NCBI GenBank assembly: GCA_026389675.1
Contig: JAPLHJ010000024.1
Location: 1-12,435 of the forward strand
From: Chloroflexota bacterium
GTDB lineage: Bacteria; Chloroflexota; Dehalococcoidia; GIF9; UBA5629
DNA length: 12,435 bases
Reading direction: 5' to 3'
Shown: one piece after another, positions 1 through 5,645 of the stretch
Layout: the number at the start of each line of letters is the position of its first letter
Position numbering within the stretch: the stretch's first letter is position 1
The notes under the pieces: generated by a model
The model's input: the letters and a program-made list of their open reading frames with translations, nothing else
Database searches by the model: none
Told to the model about the DNA's origin: nothing
Position numbers and translations under genes: made by a program

Positions 1-282
1 AGTATAAACAGTGGATGTAGCCGGTGAAATTAGCTTGATTCCCGCGGCATCAACCAGACCTATACCATGATCTATCCTGACCGAGTTAGCTCCAGTAACA
101 TTCCACAACAGAGTTGATGTGCCACCGGGATTAATCGTAGCCGGATTATTACTAAATACTCCAATAACCGGGAGCGATCCGACAGGTTGGGAAGCATTGG
201 GCGGCGCCACTTGAAATGTAAAACAACCTGGTATGAGAATCAGAAGTAGAAGTGATAAAGAAAGAAAAATAAACCTTTTCAA
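1..282 (-). CDS. Ig-like repeat lipoprotein, N-terminal part (runs off the left edge)
   Basis: An open frame of 94 codons reads leftward from a TTG at 280-282 and is still open at base 1. GGAGG at 291-295 lies 8 bases before the TTG, which decides the start. Residues 2-19 form a lipoprotein signal peptide: K2 R3, then a run rich in Leu, Ile, Phe and Ser, ending in the lipobox I17-P18-G19-C20. Cys20 would be lipidated, placing the protein on the outer face of the membrane. From about residue 37 the chain reads as an Ig-like beta domain, with phrases such as NPATINPGGTSTLLWNVTG and ISPATSTVYT. This pattern is common in extracellular Ig-like repeats of Chloroflexota and other surface proteins. 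What it binds or does cannot be told from this part. It lies downstream of the histidine kinase gene on the same strand but has its own promoter (485-527), giving a leader of about 195 bases. Confidence 0.8.
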   Translation of the reverse strand, partial: MKRFIFLSLSLLLLILIPGCFTFQVAPPNASQPVGSLPVIGVFSNNPATINPGGTSTLLWNVTGANSVRIDHGIGLVDAAGIKLISPATSTVYT

Positions 283-646
283 CGGGGTTACCTCCAAAAT
301 ATGTTGCCTATGAAATCGACACGTCCTTAACCTTGTATTTTTAACAGTTGGCTAAAACTTTTTATGCGTTACATCCAATACTTTAACCTATTCTTAAACC
401 TTTTATTATTGATCGCTGCCTGTTATTGAGACGTGTCAGCCACTAATAGCAATTGGAATAATCTTCTCATGCGAGATATGGATTAGTAATATAATAAACA
501 GGCAGAAAGTTAAATAGTTATGACATTTTGACAAAGGAGCAGGCCCAGGTCTAAGTCCTTTGAGAAAACACACTCGTCAGGAATAATTAACCTGATAGAA
601 GTACTGATTCAGATAGAACGTTATATACGGAATTGATTAGATGCTT
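283..646. other. Intergenic stretch between kinase gene and lipoprotein gene
   Basis: These 364 bases hold no convincing gene. They contain the shared promoter (485-527, minus strand) and then a leader of about 195 bases to the lipoprotein start. A 15-codon ATG frame begins near 470 on the minus strand, but it has no ribosome binding site and was not called. CAAAGGA at 532-538 and TCCTTTG at 556-562 form a 7-base inverted repeat with a 17-base loop. It could end kinase transcription, but there is no T-run, so it is not called a terminator. The rest is AT-rich with no structure I can support. Confidence 0.5.
485..527 (-). promoter_or_regulatory. Shared-architecture promoter, copy A (lipoprotein gene)
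   Basis: On the minus strand the box AATGTCATAACTATTTAAC (509-527) is followed by 13 bases and then ATTATATTACT (485-495). The same 19-base box, 13-base gap and 11-base element occur upstream of the CsbD-like gene, and a near copy precedes the DUF3096-like gene. TATATT inside the second element fits a -10 box. No good -35 hexamer lies 17 bases upstream of it, so the conserved box is probably an activator site or the recognition sequence of an alternative sigma factor. The predicted start is near 478. Confidence 0.7.
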
Positions 647-2185
647 TCAGCCCTCAAGATGTATTACAGGCAGGGTAAAGTAGAAGGTGGCGCCTTCCCC
701 AGGCGCTGATTCAACCCAGATTTTACCGCCGTGAGCTTCCACCAGGCGGAGGCACACCATGAGTCCTAATCCGATTCCTTTAGTCTTACCGAATGGCTCT
801 AACCCCAAACGCTGAAAAGAATTAAAAAGCCTGGCCTGATCCGCTGCAGATATACCGCTACCATGATCTCTGACACCAATTACGAGACGATCCGGCTCCT
901 GTCTGGCAAAGACCCTTATCTTGCTTCCATCGGGCGAATATTTAACCGCATTCTGTACCAAATTGTATAATACCCGCCTGACTCGTAACGTATCGGCTTC
1001 TACCGGTGGTATCCCGCTGGGGAAATCCAGTATAAACTGGTGTGCAGATTTCCCTTGGAATTCCTTAATCACATCCTTTGCCAGTTGTTTAATCATCATT
1101 GGCTCGGGGAAGAGCAGCAACTGTTTGGCCTGCGTACGGGAAAGTTCAAGTAGATTATCCAGAACGTGAGACAACGTTTCAGCCTCGACAAGGGCACCGT
1201 TAAGAAGTTCGTTTATCTCATCTTGAGGAAGAAGTTCACCCCTGTCCAGGGCTGTATGGAGGCTTCCTATAATAACCGTCAGCGGTGTACGCATTTCGTG
1301 AGATACCAGGCCGATGAACTCGTCTTTCAAATGGTCTAATTCTGTACGTCCGGTGACGTCACGTATAACGGCCAGCATACCTATTACCTTGCCGTCCTTG
1401 TTTTTAATCGCGCTTATTGAGGACTGAACATAAATCCGTACTCCATCTCGCTTTATATGTATATTATCTCCTGACCAAAACCCTCTTGTTGCCAATGCTT
1501 GTACTGAAGCCTGCTCATCTTCGGTTTTCACCCAGAGCTGTTGATAAAGTTCCCCTAATAGCTGTCCAGACGACCCCTCCTCACTTAAGCCATACAGTCG
1601 TTCTGCACCTCTATTCCAGTAATTTACTCTGTTATTATTATCAACGACAACTACCGCATCACTAATCTTATCAAGCACCTCCCCATGAAATCTGAGCTGC
1701 CTTTCAATTTGTTTGCGCTCCGTTATATCGCGGATATTACACTGGATAATGCGGGCATGATTAACTTTATATATATTGGATACAAATTCAACCTGGATTT
1801 CACGTTTGTCCCAGGTTTCAAGTGGTAAATCCTCATAACGTACGTAATCTTTATCCTGCAATTCTCGATAGGCAATTTTACTTGCCGCAATATCTTTGAA
1901 TGGTCCTATCTCCCAAAGCCTCTTTCCTATAAATTCCTTATAGGGATAGCCCAACATATCTATTAGAAACCGATTTACATCCAGGATTTGACCGGTTTCT
2001 GCATCGAGAATCAATATACCATCTTGTGCCGTTTCAAAAAGGCGTCTATAGCGAATTTCAGAGTCCTTCAAGAGGTGCTTTGCAGCATCACTCCTGGTTT
2101 TTGCCACGCCCTTTTTTTTAGTTCTCTGACGCAATAAGTCCAGTTCTTCAATAAGTTGAGCTTTTGTTTTTCGGCTTTCTTTCAT
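647..2185 (-). CDS. Cytoplasmic PAS-PAS sensor histidine kinase
   Basis: This 512-residue sensor kinase autophosphorylates on His and passes the phosphate to a response regulator, most likely the one encoded divergently at 2322. Residues 1-45 are charged and probably coiled coil. PAS domain 1 spans about 46-157 and ends in the typical NIRDITERKQ linker. PAS domain 2 spans about 164-280. The HisKA H-box SHEMRTPL carries the phosphoacceptor His296. The ATPase domain shows the N-box NLVQNAVKYS (about 408-417), G1 DHGSGI (440-445), the F-box around 453-458 and G2 GIGLGL (470-475), so all catalytic motifs are present. There is no signal peptide or membrane segment, so it senses a cytoplasmic cue such as redox state, oxygen or a ligand. 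The cue cannot be read from sequence. The ATG at 2183-2185 has GGGAG 7 bases upstream, and a near-consensus promoter lies at 2254-2282. No terminator is evident after the stop. Confidence 0.95.
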   Translation of the reverse strand: MKESRKTKAQLIEELDLLRQRTKKKGVAKTRSDAAKHLLKDSEIRYRRLFETAQDGILILDAETGQILDVNRFLIDMLGYPYKEFIGKRLWEIGPFKDIAASKIAYRELQDKDYVRYEDLPLETWDKREIQVEFVSNIYKVNHARIIQCNIRDITERKQIERQLRFHGEVLDKISDAVVVVDNNNRVNYWNRGAERLYGLSEEGSSGQLLGELYQQLWVKTEDEQASVQALATRGFWSGDNIHIKRDGVRIYVQSSISAIKNKDGKVIGMLAVIRDVTGRTELDHLKDEFIGLVSHEMRTPLTVIIGSLHTALDRGELLPQDEINELLNGALVEAETLSHVLDNLLELSRTQAKQLLLFPEPMMIKQLAKDVIKEFQGKSAHQFILDFPSGIPPVEADTLRVRRVLYNLVQNAVKYSPDGSKIRVFARQEPDRLVIGVRDHGSGISAADQARLFNSFQRLGLEPFGKTKGIGLGLMVCLRLVEAHGGKIWVESAPGEGATFYFTLPVIHLEG

Positions 2186-2253
2186 ATCACGACTCCCGCC
2201 ATAATGCCATTTGTGATAGCTCGAAGCTTCTTAAAATTTCCGCGCACAACTAA

Positions 2254-2282
2254 TTTATATGATACAGCTCAATAGTTGTCAA
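2254..2282 (-). promoter_or_regulatory. Sigma70-type promoter of the histidine kinase gene
   Basis: Minus-strand TTGACA (2277-2282), a 17-base spacer and TATAAA (2254-2259) make a near-consensus housekeeping promoter. The predicted start near 2247 gives a leader of about 60 bases to the kinase ATG. Its -35 box lies back to back with the regulator's -35 box, 11 bases apart. Confidence 0.75.
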
Positions 2283-2293
2283 CAGTACGCATC

Positions 2294-2323
2294 TTGACAT
2301 CTGTTCAATCTGAATATTATTAT
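2294..2323 (+). promoter_or_regulatory. Probable promoter of the response regulator gene
   Basis: TTGACA (2294-2299) is followed by TATTAT at 2318-2323 (18-base spacer) or at 2315-2320 (15-base spacer). The -10 box would overlap the first ATG (2322), so transcription would begin near 2327-2331, just before the second in-frame ATG at 2334. This points to a nearly leaderless transcript. Confidence 0.55.
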
Positions 2324-3050
2324 GGCAGGCACGATGGCTGGTCGAAAGCAGAGTTTGAAGAAGTACCGGTTACTGGTGGTTGACGACGAAATACGGATCC
2401 TGAATTTTCTCAGGTCAAACCTGAGAGCACTGGGATATGAAGTGGTAACTGCCAACAACGGTCTTGAGGCCTTAGAGCAGTTTCATGCCACCCAGCCCGA
2501 CTTGATCTTGCTTGACATACTCATGCCTAAAATGAGTGGGTTCGATGTGCTTAAAGAGATACGTGGTTTTTCCAAGGTACCTGTCATATTTCTCAGCGCC
2601 AAGGGAAGTGAAAGTGACAAAATAGCTGGGCTGGACATGGGGGCCGATGACTATATGCCAAAACCTTTTAATCCTGATGAACTGGTATCCAGAATTGAAG
2701 CAGTGATGCGCCGGTTCAGACCTAACGTAGCTATAATTCCAGATGAGCTTTCTTTAGGCGATATTACCATTGATTTCAAGGCACATAAGGTAATGGTTAG
2801 AGGTAATATAATATACTTAACCCGGTTAGAGTGGCTATTACTCAGCGAATTAGCCTTAAATGCTGACCATCTAATGAGCTATGAGGATCTTTTAGTCCGC
2901 GTCTGGGGTGCTGAATACCGTGATGACGTTCAATTCCTCAGGACATGGATTAGCCGTCTGAGACGTAAAATCGAAGAGAAACCTGACGATCCCCAAATCA
3001 TTTTAACCGTCACTAAAATGGGCTATATTTTAAAGAGATCCCAGCCCTGA
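2322..3050 (+). CDS. OmpR/PhoB-family response regulator
   Basis: A two-domain transcription factor of 242 codons from the first ATG. Receiver domain, about residues 15-130: acidic pocket D21/D22, phosphoacceptor D65 (in LLDILMP), S92 at the switch position and K114 in PKPF. All conserved receiver residues are present. The winged-helix Trans_reg_C domain covers about 143-238 and carries a recognition-helix region near LRTWISRLRRKI, ending TKMGYILKR. The divergent kinase at 2185 is the likely partner. No Shine-Dalgarno precedes either ATG. The promoter overlaps ATG 2322, so the real start may be ATG 2334 (238 residues), which leaves a short tail before the first beta strand, as is normal in this family. 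OmpR/PhoB proteins bind tandem direct repeats with about 11-base periodicity. Such a repeat lies 70 bases downstream, at 3121-3138. Confidence 0.95.
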   Translation: MAGTMAGRKQSLKKYRLLVVDDEIRILNFLRSNLRALGYEVVTANNGLEALEQFHATQPDLILLDILMPKMSGFDVLKEIRGFSKVPVIFLSAKGSESDKIAGLDMGADDYMPKPFNPDELVSRIEAVMRRFRPNVAIIPDELSLGDITIDFKAHKVMVRGNIIYLTRLEWLLLSELALNADHLMSYEDLLVRVWGAEYRDDVQFLRTWISRLRRKIEEKPDDPQIILTVTKMGYILKRSQP

Positions 3051-3119
3051 GATTTTCAAGAAAACCCCGTCCACCAGGTATTCAATAGTATCCTCAGTCA
3101 CGGTTAGCAACAATCCAAA

Positions 3120-3162
3120 ATTGTCATAACTTTTTCATATCTTTTTACTGAATTATATGACT
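3120..3162 (+). promoter_or_regulatory. Shared-architecture promoter, copy B (DUF3096-like gene)
   Basis: ATTGTCATAACTTTTTCAT (3120-3138) matches the copy A/C box at 15 of 19 positions. It is followed by exactly 13 bases and ATTATATGACT (3152-3162), 10 of 11 identical. Within it, TTGTCAT and TTTTCAT form a direct repeat with 11-base periodicity, the layout bound by PhoB-type regulators. The predicted start near 3166 gives a leader of about 54 bases to the ATG at 3220. Confidence 0.7.
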
Positions 3163-3219
3163 ATTCCATTCTTAACCGTCTAACATGTAGATAATATATT
3201 TTAAAGGAGGAGTTCTATC

Positions 3220-3366
3220 ATGCCTAAAGTTAGTGGTTTGTTAATGGGGATACTATCCATATTAGCGGGTATCCTGGTCATCTGGATGCCTGGCTTGTTA
3301 TCGTGGATCGTCGGCATTTACCTGATTGTTATAGGTATTTTGGCCATTATAGCTGTTCGTAAGTAA
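3220..3366 (+). CDS. Small DUF3096-like membrane protein (48 aa)
   Basis: ATG 3220 opens a 48-codon frame ending in TAA at 3364-3366. AAAGGAGGAG at 3203-3212 is an excellent ribosome binding site. The protein reads as two hydrophobic helices, about residues 7-22 and 25-45. They are joined by a short WMPGLL turn, and the chain ends in RK. Length, the GILVIWMPGLLSWIVG core and the two-helix hairpin match the DUF3096 family of small bacterial inner-membrane proteins, whose function is not known. It has its own promoter of the shared type (3120-3162) and is followed by a strong hairpin (3396-3420), so it is probably monocistronic. The link to stress response is inferred from its neighbours and shared promoter, not from the protein. 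Confidence 0.85.
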   Translation: MPKVSGLLMGILSILAGILVIWMPGLLSWIVGIYLIVIGILAIIAVRK

Positions 3367-3395
3367 AAGTGGCGGTCAGGCAAGAAGCATTTGGG

Positions 3396-3420
3396 GGGGT
3401 GTAGTCGTAGACTGCACCCC
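3396..3420 (+). terminator. Strong hairpin after the DUF3096-like gene
   Basis: GGGGTGTAGTC (3396-3406) and GACTGCACCCC (3410-3420) pair over 11 bases with one G-T wobble around a GTA loop. It lies 30 bases after the stop codon. There is no T-run downstream, so it would be a weak intrinsic terminator or a 3'-end stabilising stem. Confidence 0.5.
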
Positions 3421-3553
3421 ATTCCATTGTGTGTCAGCCGGGATAACCCCCTGCTACCTTGGAGATGCCCATATTTTATCAACCTGTTCTCTTATGTTAA
3501 TATAGTCTGAAGATCATAATAAATAGAGACCATACATATTAAGAGAGGTGGCT

Positions 3554-3712
3554 ATGAATGTCTTAATAATTATTGGTATTATTCTCTTTGTTTTGTGGCT
3601 GCTGGGATTCATTTTTTTCCGTACTTTGGGTTGGCTGATCCATATAGCACTAATCGTTGCAGTTATTCTTATAATTATCTGGCTGCTGCGCAGCGTATTT
3701 GGACTTTTTTAA
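3554..3712 (+). CDS. Small lmo0937-type membrane protein (52 aa)
   Basis: ATG 3554 opens 52 codons to TAA at 3710-3712, with AGAGAGGTGG just upstream as ribosome binding site. The protein is almost entirely hydrophobic: helix 1 at about residues 2-21 (LIIIGIILFVLWLLG), a short FFRTLGWL turn with one Arg, and helix 2 at about 29-45, ending LLRSVFGLF. The size and the VLWLLG, TLG, HI pattern match the lmo0937 family (DUF5670-like), tiny membrane proteins of unknown function often found among general stress genes. The shared promoter motif is absent upstream. A weak candidate is TTATCA (3476-3481) with an extended -10 TGTTAATAT (3495-3503), at low confidence. Confidence 0.8.
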   Translation: MNVLIIIGIILFVLWLLGFIFFRTLGWLIHIALIVAVILIIIWLLRSVFGLF

Positions 3713-3811
3713 CCATTCCAATTCCTTTTTTAGGTGCTTATCCTTAAAACGGGAGCATGAGATTGTAGCTCCTAACGTCAACGCATCAATCTATCCACAG
3801 GTGACGTTACC

Positions 3812-3854
3812 AATGTCATAACTATTTAACATATCGTGCCTCGATTATATTACT
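3812..3854 (+). promoter_or_regulatory. Shared-architecture promoter, copy C (CsbD-like gene)
   Basis: AATGTCATAACTATTTAAC (3812-3830), 13 bases, then ATTATATTACT (3844-3854). Box and second element are both identical to copy A at 485-527, although the spacer sequence differs. The predicted start near 3858 leaves a leader of about 50 bases to the CsbD-like start. Confidence 0.75.
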
Positions 3855-3910
3855 TCTACATGTTCACTCTGTTAGTATTTATTTAATAGTAATTATAGGA
3901 GATGGTATAC

Positions 3911-4093
3911 ATGGCTAATAATGTAACTAAAGGAAAATGGAACCAGTTCAAGGGCAAAGTCAAGGAAGAGTCCGGTAAATTAACCGGCAATAAATCACAG
4001 GAAATCAGAGGTGCAGCGGAGCAGGCGGCCGGAAAAGTGCAGGAAGAGTACGGCAAGGCCAAAAAAGCTATCAAGAAAGCCATAGGAGACTAA
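3911..4093 (+). CDS. CsbD-family stress protein
   Basis: A 60-residue, highly charged, Lys/Glu/Gly-rich protein that begins MANNVTKGKWNQFKGKVKEE and continues SGKLTGN, then AAEQAAGKVQEEYGKAKKAI. The G(K)WNQFKGKVKE opening and the second KVQEEYGKAK repeat are the signature of the CsbD family. These are small cytosolic helical proteins induced by general stress in many bacteria, and their biochemical role is unclear. An ATG at 3902 overlaps the ribosome binding site AGGAG (3897-3901), so ATG 3911, nine bases after it, is the better start. The promoter is copy C of the shared motif, which puts this gene in the same predicted regulon as the lipoprotein and DUF3096-like genes. Confidence 0.9.
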   Translation: MANNVTKGKWNQFKGKVKEESGKLTGNKSQEIRGAAEQAAGKVQEEYGKAKKAIKKAIGD

Positions 4094-4097
4094 TATC

Positions 4098-4172
4098 ATG
4101 ACAATAAAAGTTAAGTTGGATACCGGCCAAAAGAGCGAATTTCGAAGAGTCTTCCTGCCGTTGATGGGCTAA
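4098..4172 (+). CDS. Possible 24-codon ORF after the CsbD-like gene
   Basis: ATG 4098 follows the CsbD-like stop by 4 bases and has AGGAG (4084-4088) nine bases upstream. It encodes a basic 24-residue peptide, MTIKVKLDTGQKSEFRRVFL and then PLMG. The frame after the TAA reads DFLALERAV before another stop, so this could also be the remnant of a longer gene broken by a stop. I recognise no family. Only the ribosome binding site and the spacing support it. Confidence 0.3.
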   Translation: MTIKVKLDTGQKSEFRRVFLPLMG

Positions 4173-4454
4173 GATTTTCTTGCGCTGGAGAGGGCTGTTT
4201 AACAGACGAGTGGTGCGCAAGACGGAATCGTATCTATAAGGGAAAATACCGCAATAATTAAAGCCCCAACCTTTTGACGGGCATTTAGCTGCGTGGTGTG
4301 GTGTGATGGGATATATAAATGCCTTTTCAGAATTTCACTCAAATCAGTGTTCTCAACCATAGTGCTATAACCCCACAGGATGGCAGCACATTGACGAATG
4401 TTATAGAATAAGAATAGATTAAGGATGATCTTAATCAGCAAAGGGAGCGTAGCT
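4173..4454. other. Intergenic stretch before the DUF5678-like gene
   Basis: No gene is supported here. The only interpretable signal is a likely promoter at 4391-4420 reading into the next gene. The minus-strand open frame covering 4199-4462 has no ribosome binding site and no protein-like composition, and was discarded. The shared promoter box is not present. Confidence 0.4.
4391..4420 (+). promoter_or_regulatory. Candidate promoter of the DUF5678-like / protease pair
   Basis: TTGACG (4391-4396), an 18-base spacer and TAGATT (4415-4420) match the sigma70 consensus at 5/6 and 4/6. The predicted start near 4427 lies just upstream of the ribosome binding site at 4441-4446. Confidence 0.4.
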
Positions 4455-4700
4455 ATGGTCAAGCTGCTGGAAAAAGAATTTAAATATTACCTGGATAATC
4501 AGGATGAACTTGTCAAAGAGTACAATGGCAAGTTTATAGTAATCCATGGCATTAAGGTGGTTGGCGCTTACGAGTCTGAACTTGAAGCAATTAAAGAGAC
4601 TTCCAAGAAATATAAGCCAGGGACCTTTCTTGTACAGAAGTGTGAACCCGGCAGCAATAGCTATACGCAAACATATCATTCCAGGGTTGCTTTTATTTAA
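4455..4700 (+). CDS. Small DUF5678-like protein of unknown function (81 aa)
   Basis: The frame is open from ATG 4425, but ATG 4455 has GGGAG (4442-4446) eight bases upstream and is preferred, giving 81 residues. The sequence KEFKYYLDNQDELVKEYNGKFIVI..HGIKVVGAYESELEAIKE resembles the DUF5678 type of small alpha/beta protein. In that type an N-terminal helix is followed by a G-K-x-(V/I)-x-(V/I) strand, a V-V-G turn and a helix with regular E-A-I spacing. The family assignment is by eye, and the function is not known. The retropepsin-like gene begins 9 bases downstream with no ribosome binding site of its own. The two are therefore probably translationally coupled, and this protein may be a partner, regulator or substrate of the protease. 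That is inference. Confidence 0.8.
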   Translation: MVKLLEKEFKYYLDNQDELVKEYNGKFIVIHGIKVVGAYESELEAIKETSKKYKPGTFLVQKCEPGSNSYTQTYHSRVAFI

Positions 4701-4709
4701 AAATAATAT

Positions 4710-5273
4710 ATGGATATTAAAGCCAATGCCTTTAATGTTACTTACAGTGGCCTGTCACCGGTATTAACTTCTGAAGTCCATATAACCTCACCCTTTGAGC
4801 CGTCCAACCCGCCGAAAGATGCCGACCGTAAACAATTCCTTGCCATCTGGGATACAGGCGCCACCAATTCCGTAATTACACAAAAAGTAGTTCAGGAATG
4901 CGGCCTCAACCCCATATCAATGGTAAAAGTACATACTGCCAGTGGTGAAGCTCTATCAAATGTATACCTCGTTAGTATCTGGCTACCCAATAAAGTAATA
5001 ATCCCACAGATCCGTGTTAGCGAAGGAACGATCAGCGGGGATGCCGAAGTTCTTATGGGGATGGATATAATTAACCGGGGTGACTTTGCTGTCACTAATA
5101 AAGACGGCAAGACCAACTTTACATTCAGGATACCCTCTATTGAATGTATTGACTTCGTGAAACAACAGGCGACTATTGTTCAAAGCAGTAATCAGCCACA
5201 CCAACAAGTAGGACGGAATGATCCTTGCCCGTGCGGGAGCGGCAAGAAATACAAGAAGTGCCACGGCCAATAG
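4710..5273 (+). CDS. Retropepsin-like aspartyl protease with C-terminal SEC-C motif
   Basis: This is a 187-residue protein. Residues about 40-145 form a single retropepsin-like domain. The active-site triad Asp48-Thr49-Gly50 lies in the context AIWDTGATNSVI, and the second conserved segment VLMGMDIINRGDF (about 114-126) packs behind the active site in this fold. One DTG per chain means it must dimerise to be active, as retroviral proteases do. The C-terminus, GRNDPCPCGSGKKYKKCHGQ (about 168-187), is a complete SEC-C zinc motif with C173, C175, C184 and H185. That motif is known from SecA and many other proteins, where it binds zinc and contacts partners such as SecB or ribosomes. No signal peptide is present, so it is cytoplasmic. 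The substrate is unknown. The start ATG lies 9 bases after the DUF5678-like stop with no Shine-Dalgarno, so expression probably depends on that gene. Confidence 0.88.
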   Translation: MDIKANAFNVTYSGLSPVLTSEVHITSPFEPSNPPKDADRKQFLAIWDTGATNSVITQKVVQECGLNPISMVKVHTASGEALSNVYLVSIWLPNKVIIPQIRVSEGTISGDAEVLMGMDIINRGDFAVTNKDGKTNFTFRIPSIECIDFVKQQATIVQSSNQPHQQVGRNDPCPCGSGKKYKKCHGQ

Positions 5274-5396
5274 GTATACAAAGGCAACAAAGTACACCTA
5301 TATTTAATACTTGCCATTAACACAGACTGAGCTGTTTTAACCCCCCATCAACCTGCGGGTGTTTCCAAGAAAATAGCGCCAATTTAATGCCAAGAT

Positions 5397-5425
5397 TGGA
5401 CATAACGGTATTATCAACCTAAAAT
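5397..5425 (+). promoter_or_regulatory. Promoter of the tRNA-Arg gene
   Basis: TGGACA (5397-5402), a 17-base spacer and TAAAAT (5420-5425), each one mismatch from consensus. The predicted start near 5432 lies four bases before the mature tRNA 5' end. Confidence 0.6.
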
Positions 5426-5435
5426 ATAGCTTCGG

Positions 5436-5511
5436 GCCCCTGTAGCTCAGTGGATAGAGCAGCGGTTTCCTAAACCGCGTGTCGTGAGTTCGACTCTCAC
5501 CAGGGGTACCA
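5436..5511 (+). tRNA. tRNA-Arg (anticodon CCT)
   Basis: A complete cloverleaf. The acceptor is GCCCCTG / CAGGGGT (first pair G-T), the D-arm GCTC/GAGC and the anticodon stem GCGGT/ACCGC. The loop TTCCTAA gives anticodon CCT, and the T-arm is GTGAG TTCGACT CTCAC. Discriminator A and an encoded CCA end at 5511. It reads AGG codons. Confidence 0.95.
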
Positions 5512-5645
5512 TTAATTTATTATTAGTCATGGATCAGGCCGGCTGTTTTCGCTCACGGCCCGAATTACGATTGGTTATTTGCCATTTTTTACCGGGCTGA
5601 TGTAAGATTTACTGCACTTTAAAAAGTTGATAATTTTAGTATAAT
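5512..5645 (+). promoter_or_regulatory. Spacer with a candidate promoter for tRNA-Trp and followers
   Basis: TTGCCA (5579-5584), an 18-base spacer and TAAGAT (5603-5608) could start transcription about 30 bases before tRNA-Trp. A GGCCG...CGGCC stem near 5538-5560 has no T-run. A perfect TATAAT at 5640-5645 touches the tRNA 5' end and is badly placed to serve it. Confidence 0.35.

Noticed and set aside
532..562. Inverted repeat CAAAGGA / TCCTTTG as terminator of the kinase gene
   Set aside because: Only 7 pairs with a 17-base loop and no T-run. It also directly abuts the shared promoter box. Noted but not called.
921..1665. Plus-strand open frames inside the histidine kinase gene
   Set aside because: They are antisense shadows of the kinase, with no ribosome binding site and no protein-like pattern.
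3902..3904. ATG 3902 as start of the CsbD-like gene
   Set aside because: It overlaps the AGGAG ribosome binding site. ATG 3911 has correct spacing and matches the family N-terminus.
4199..4679. Minus-strand frames covering 4199-4462 and 4431-4679
   Set aside because: No ribosome binding site. The second is antisense to the DUF5678-like gene, and the first lies in AT-rich intergenic DNA, where long hydrophobic frames arise by chance.
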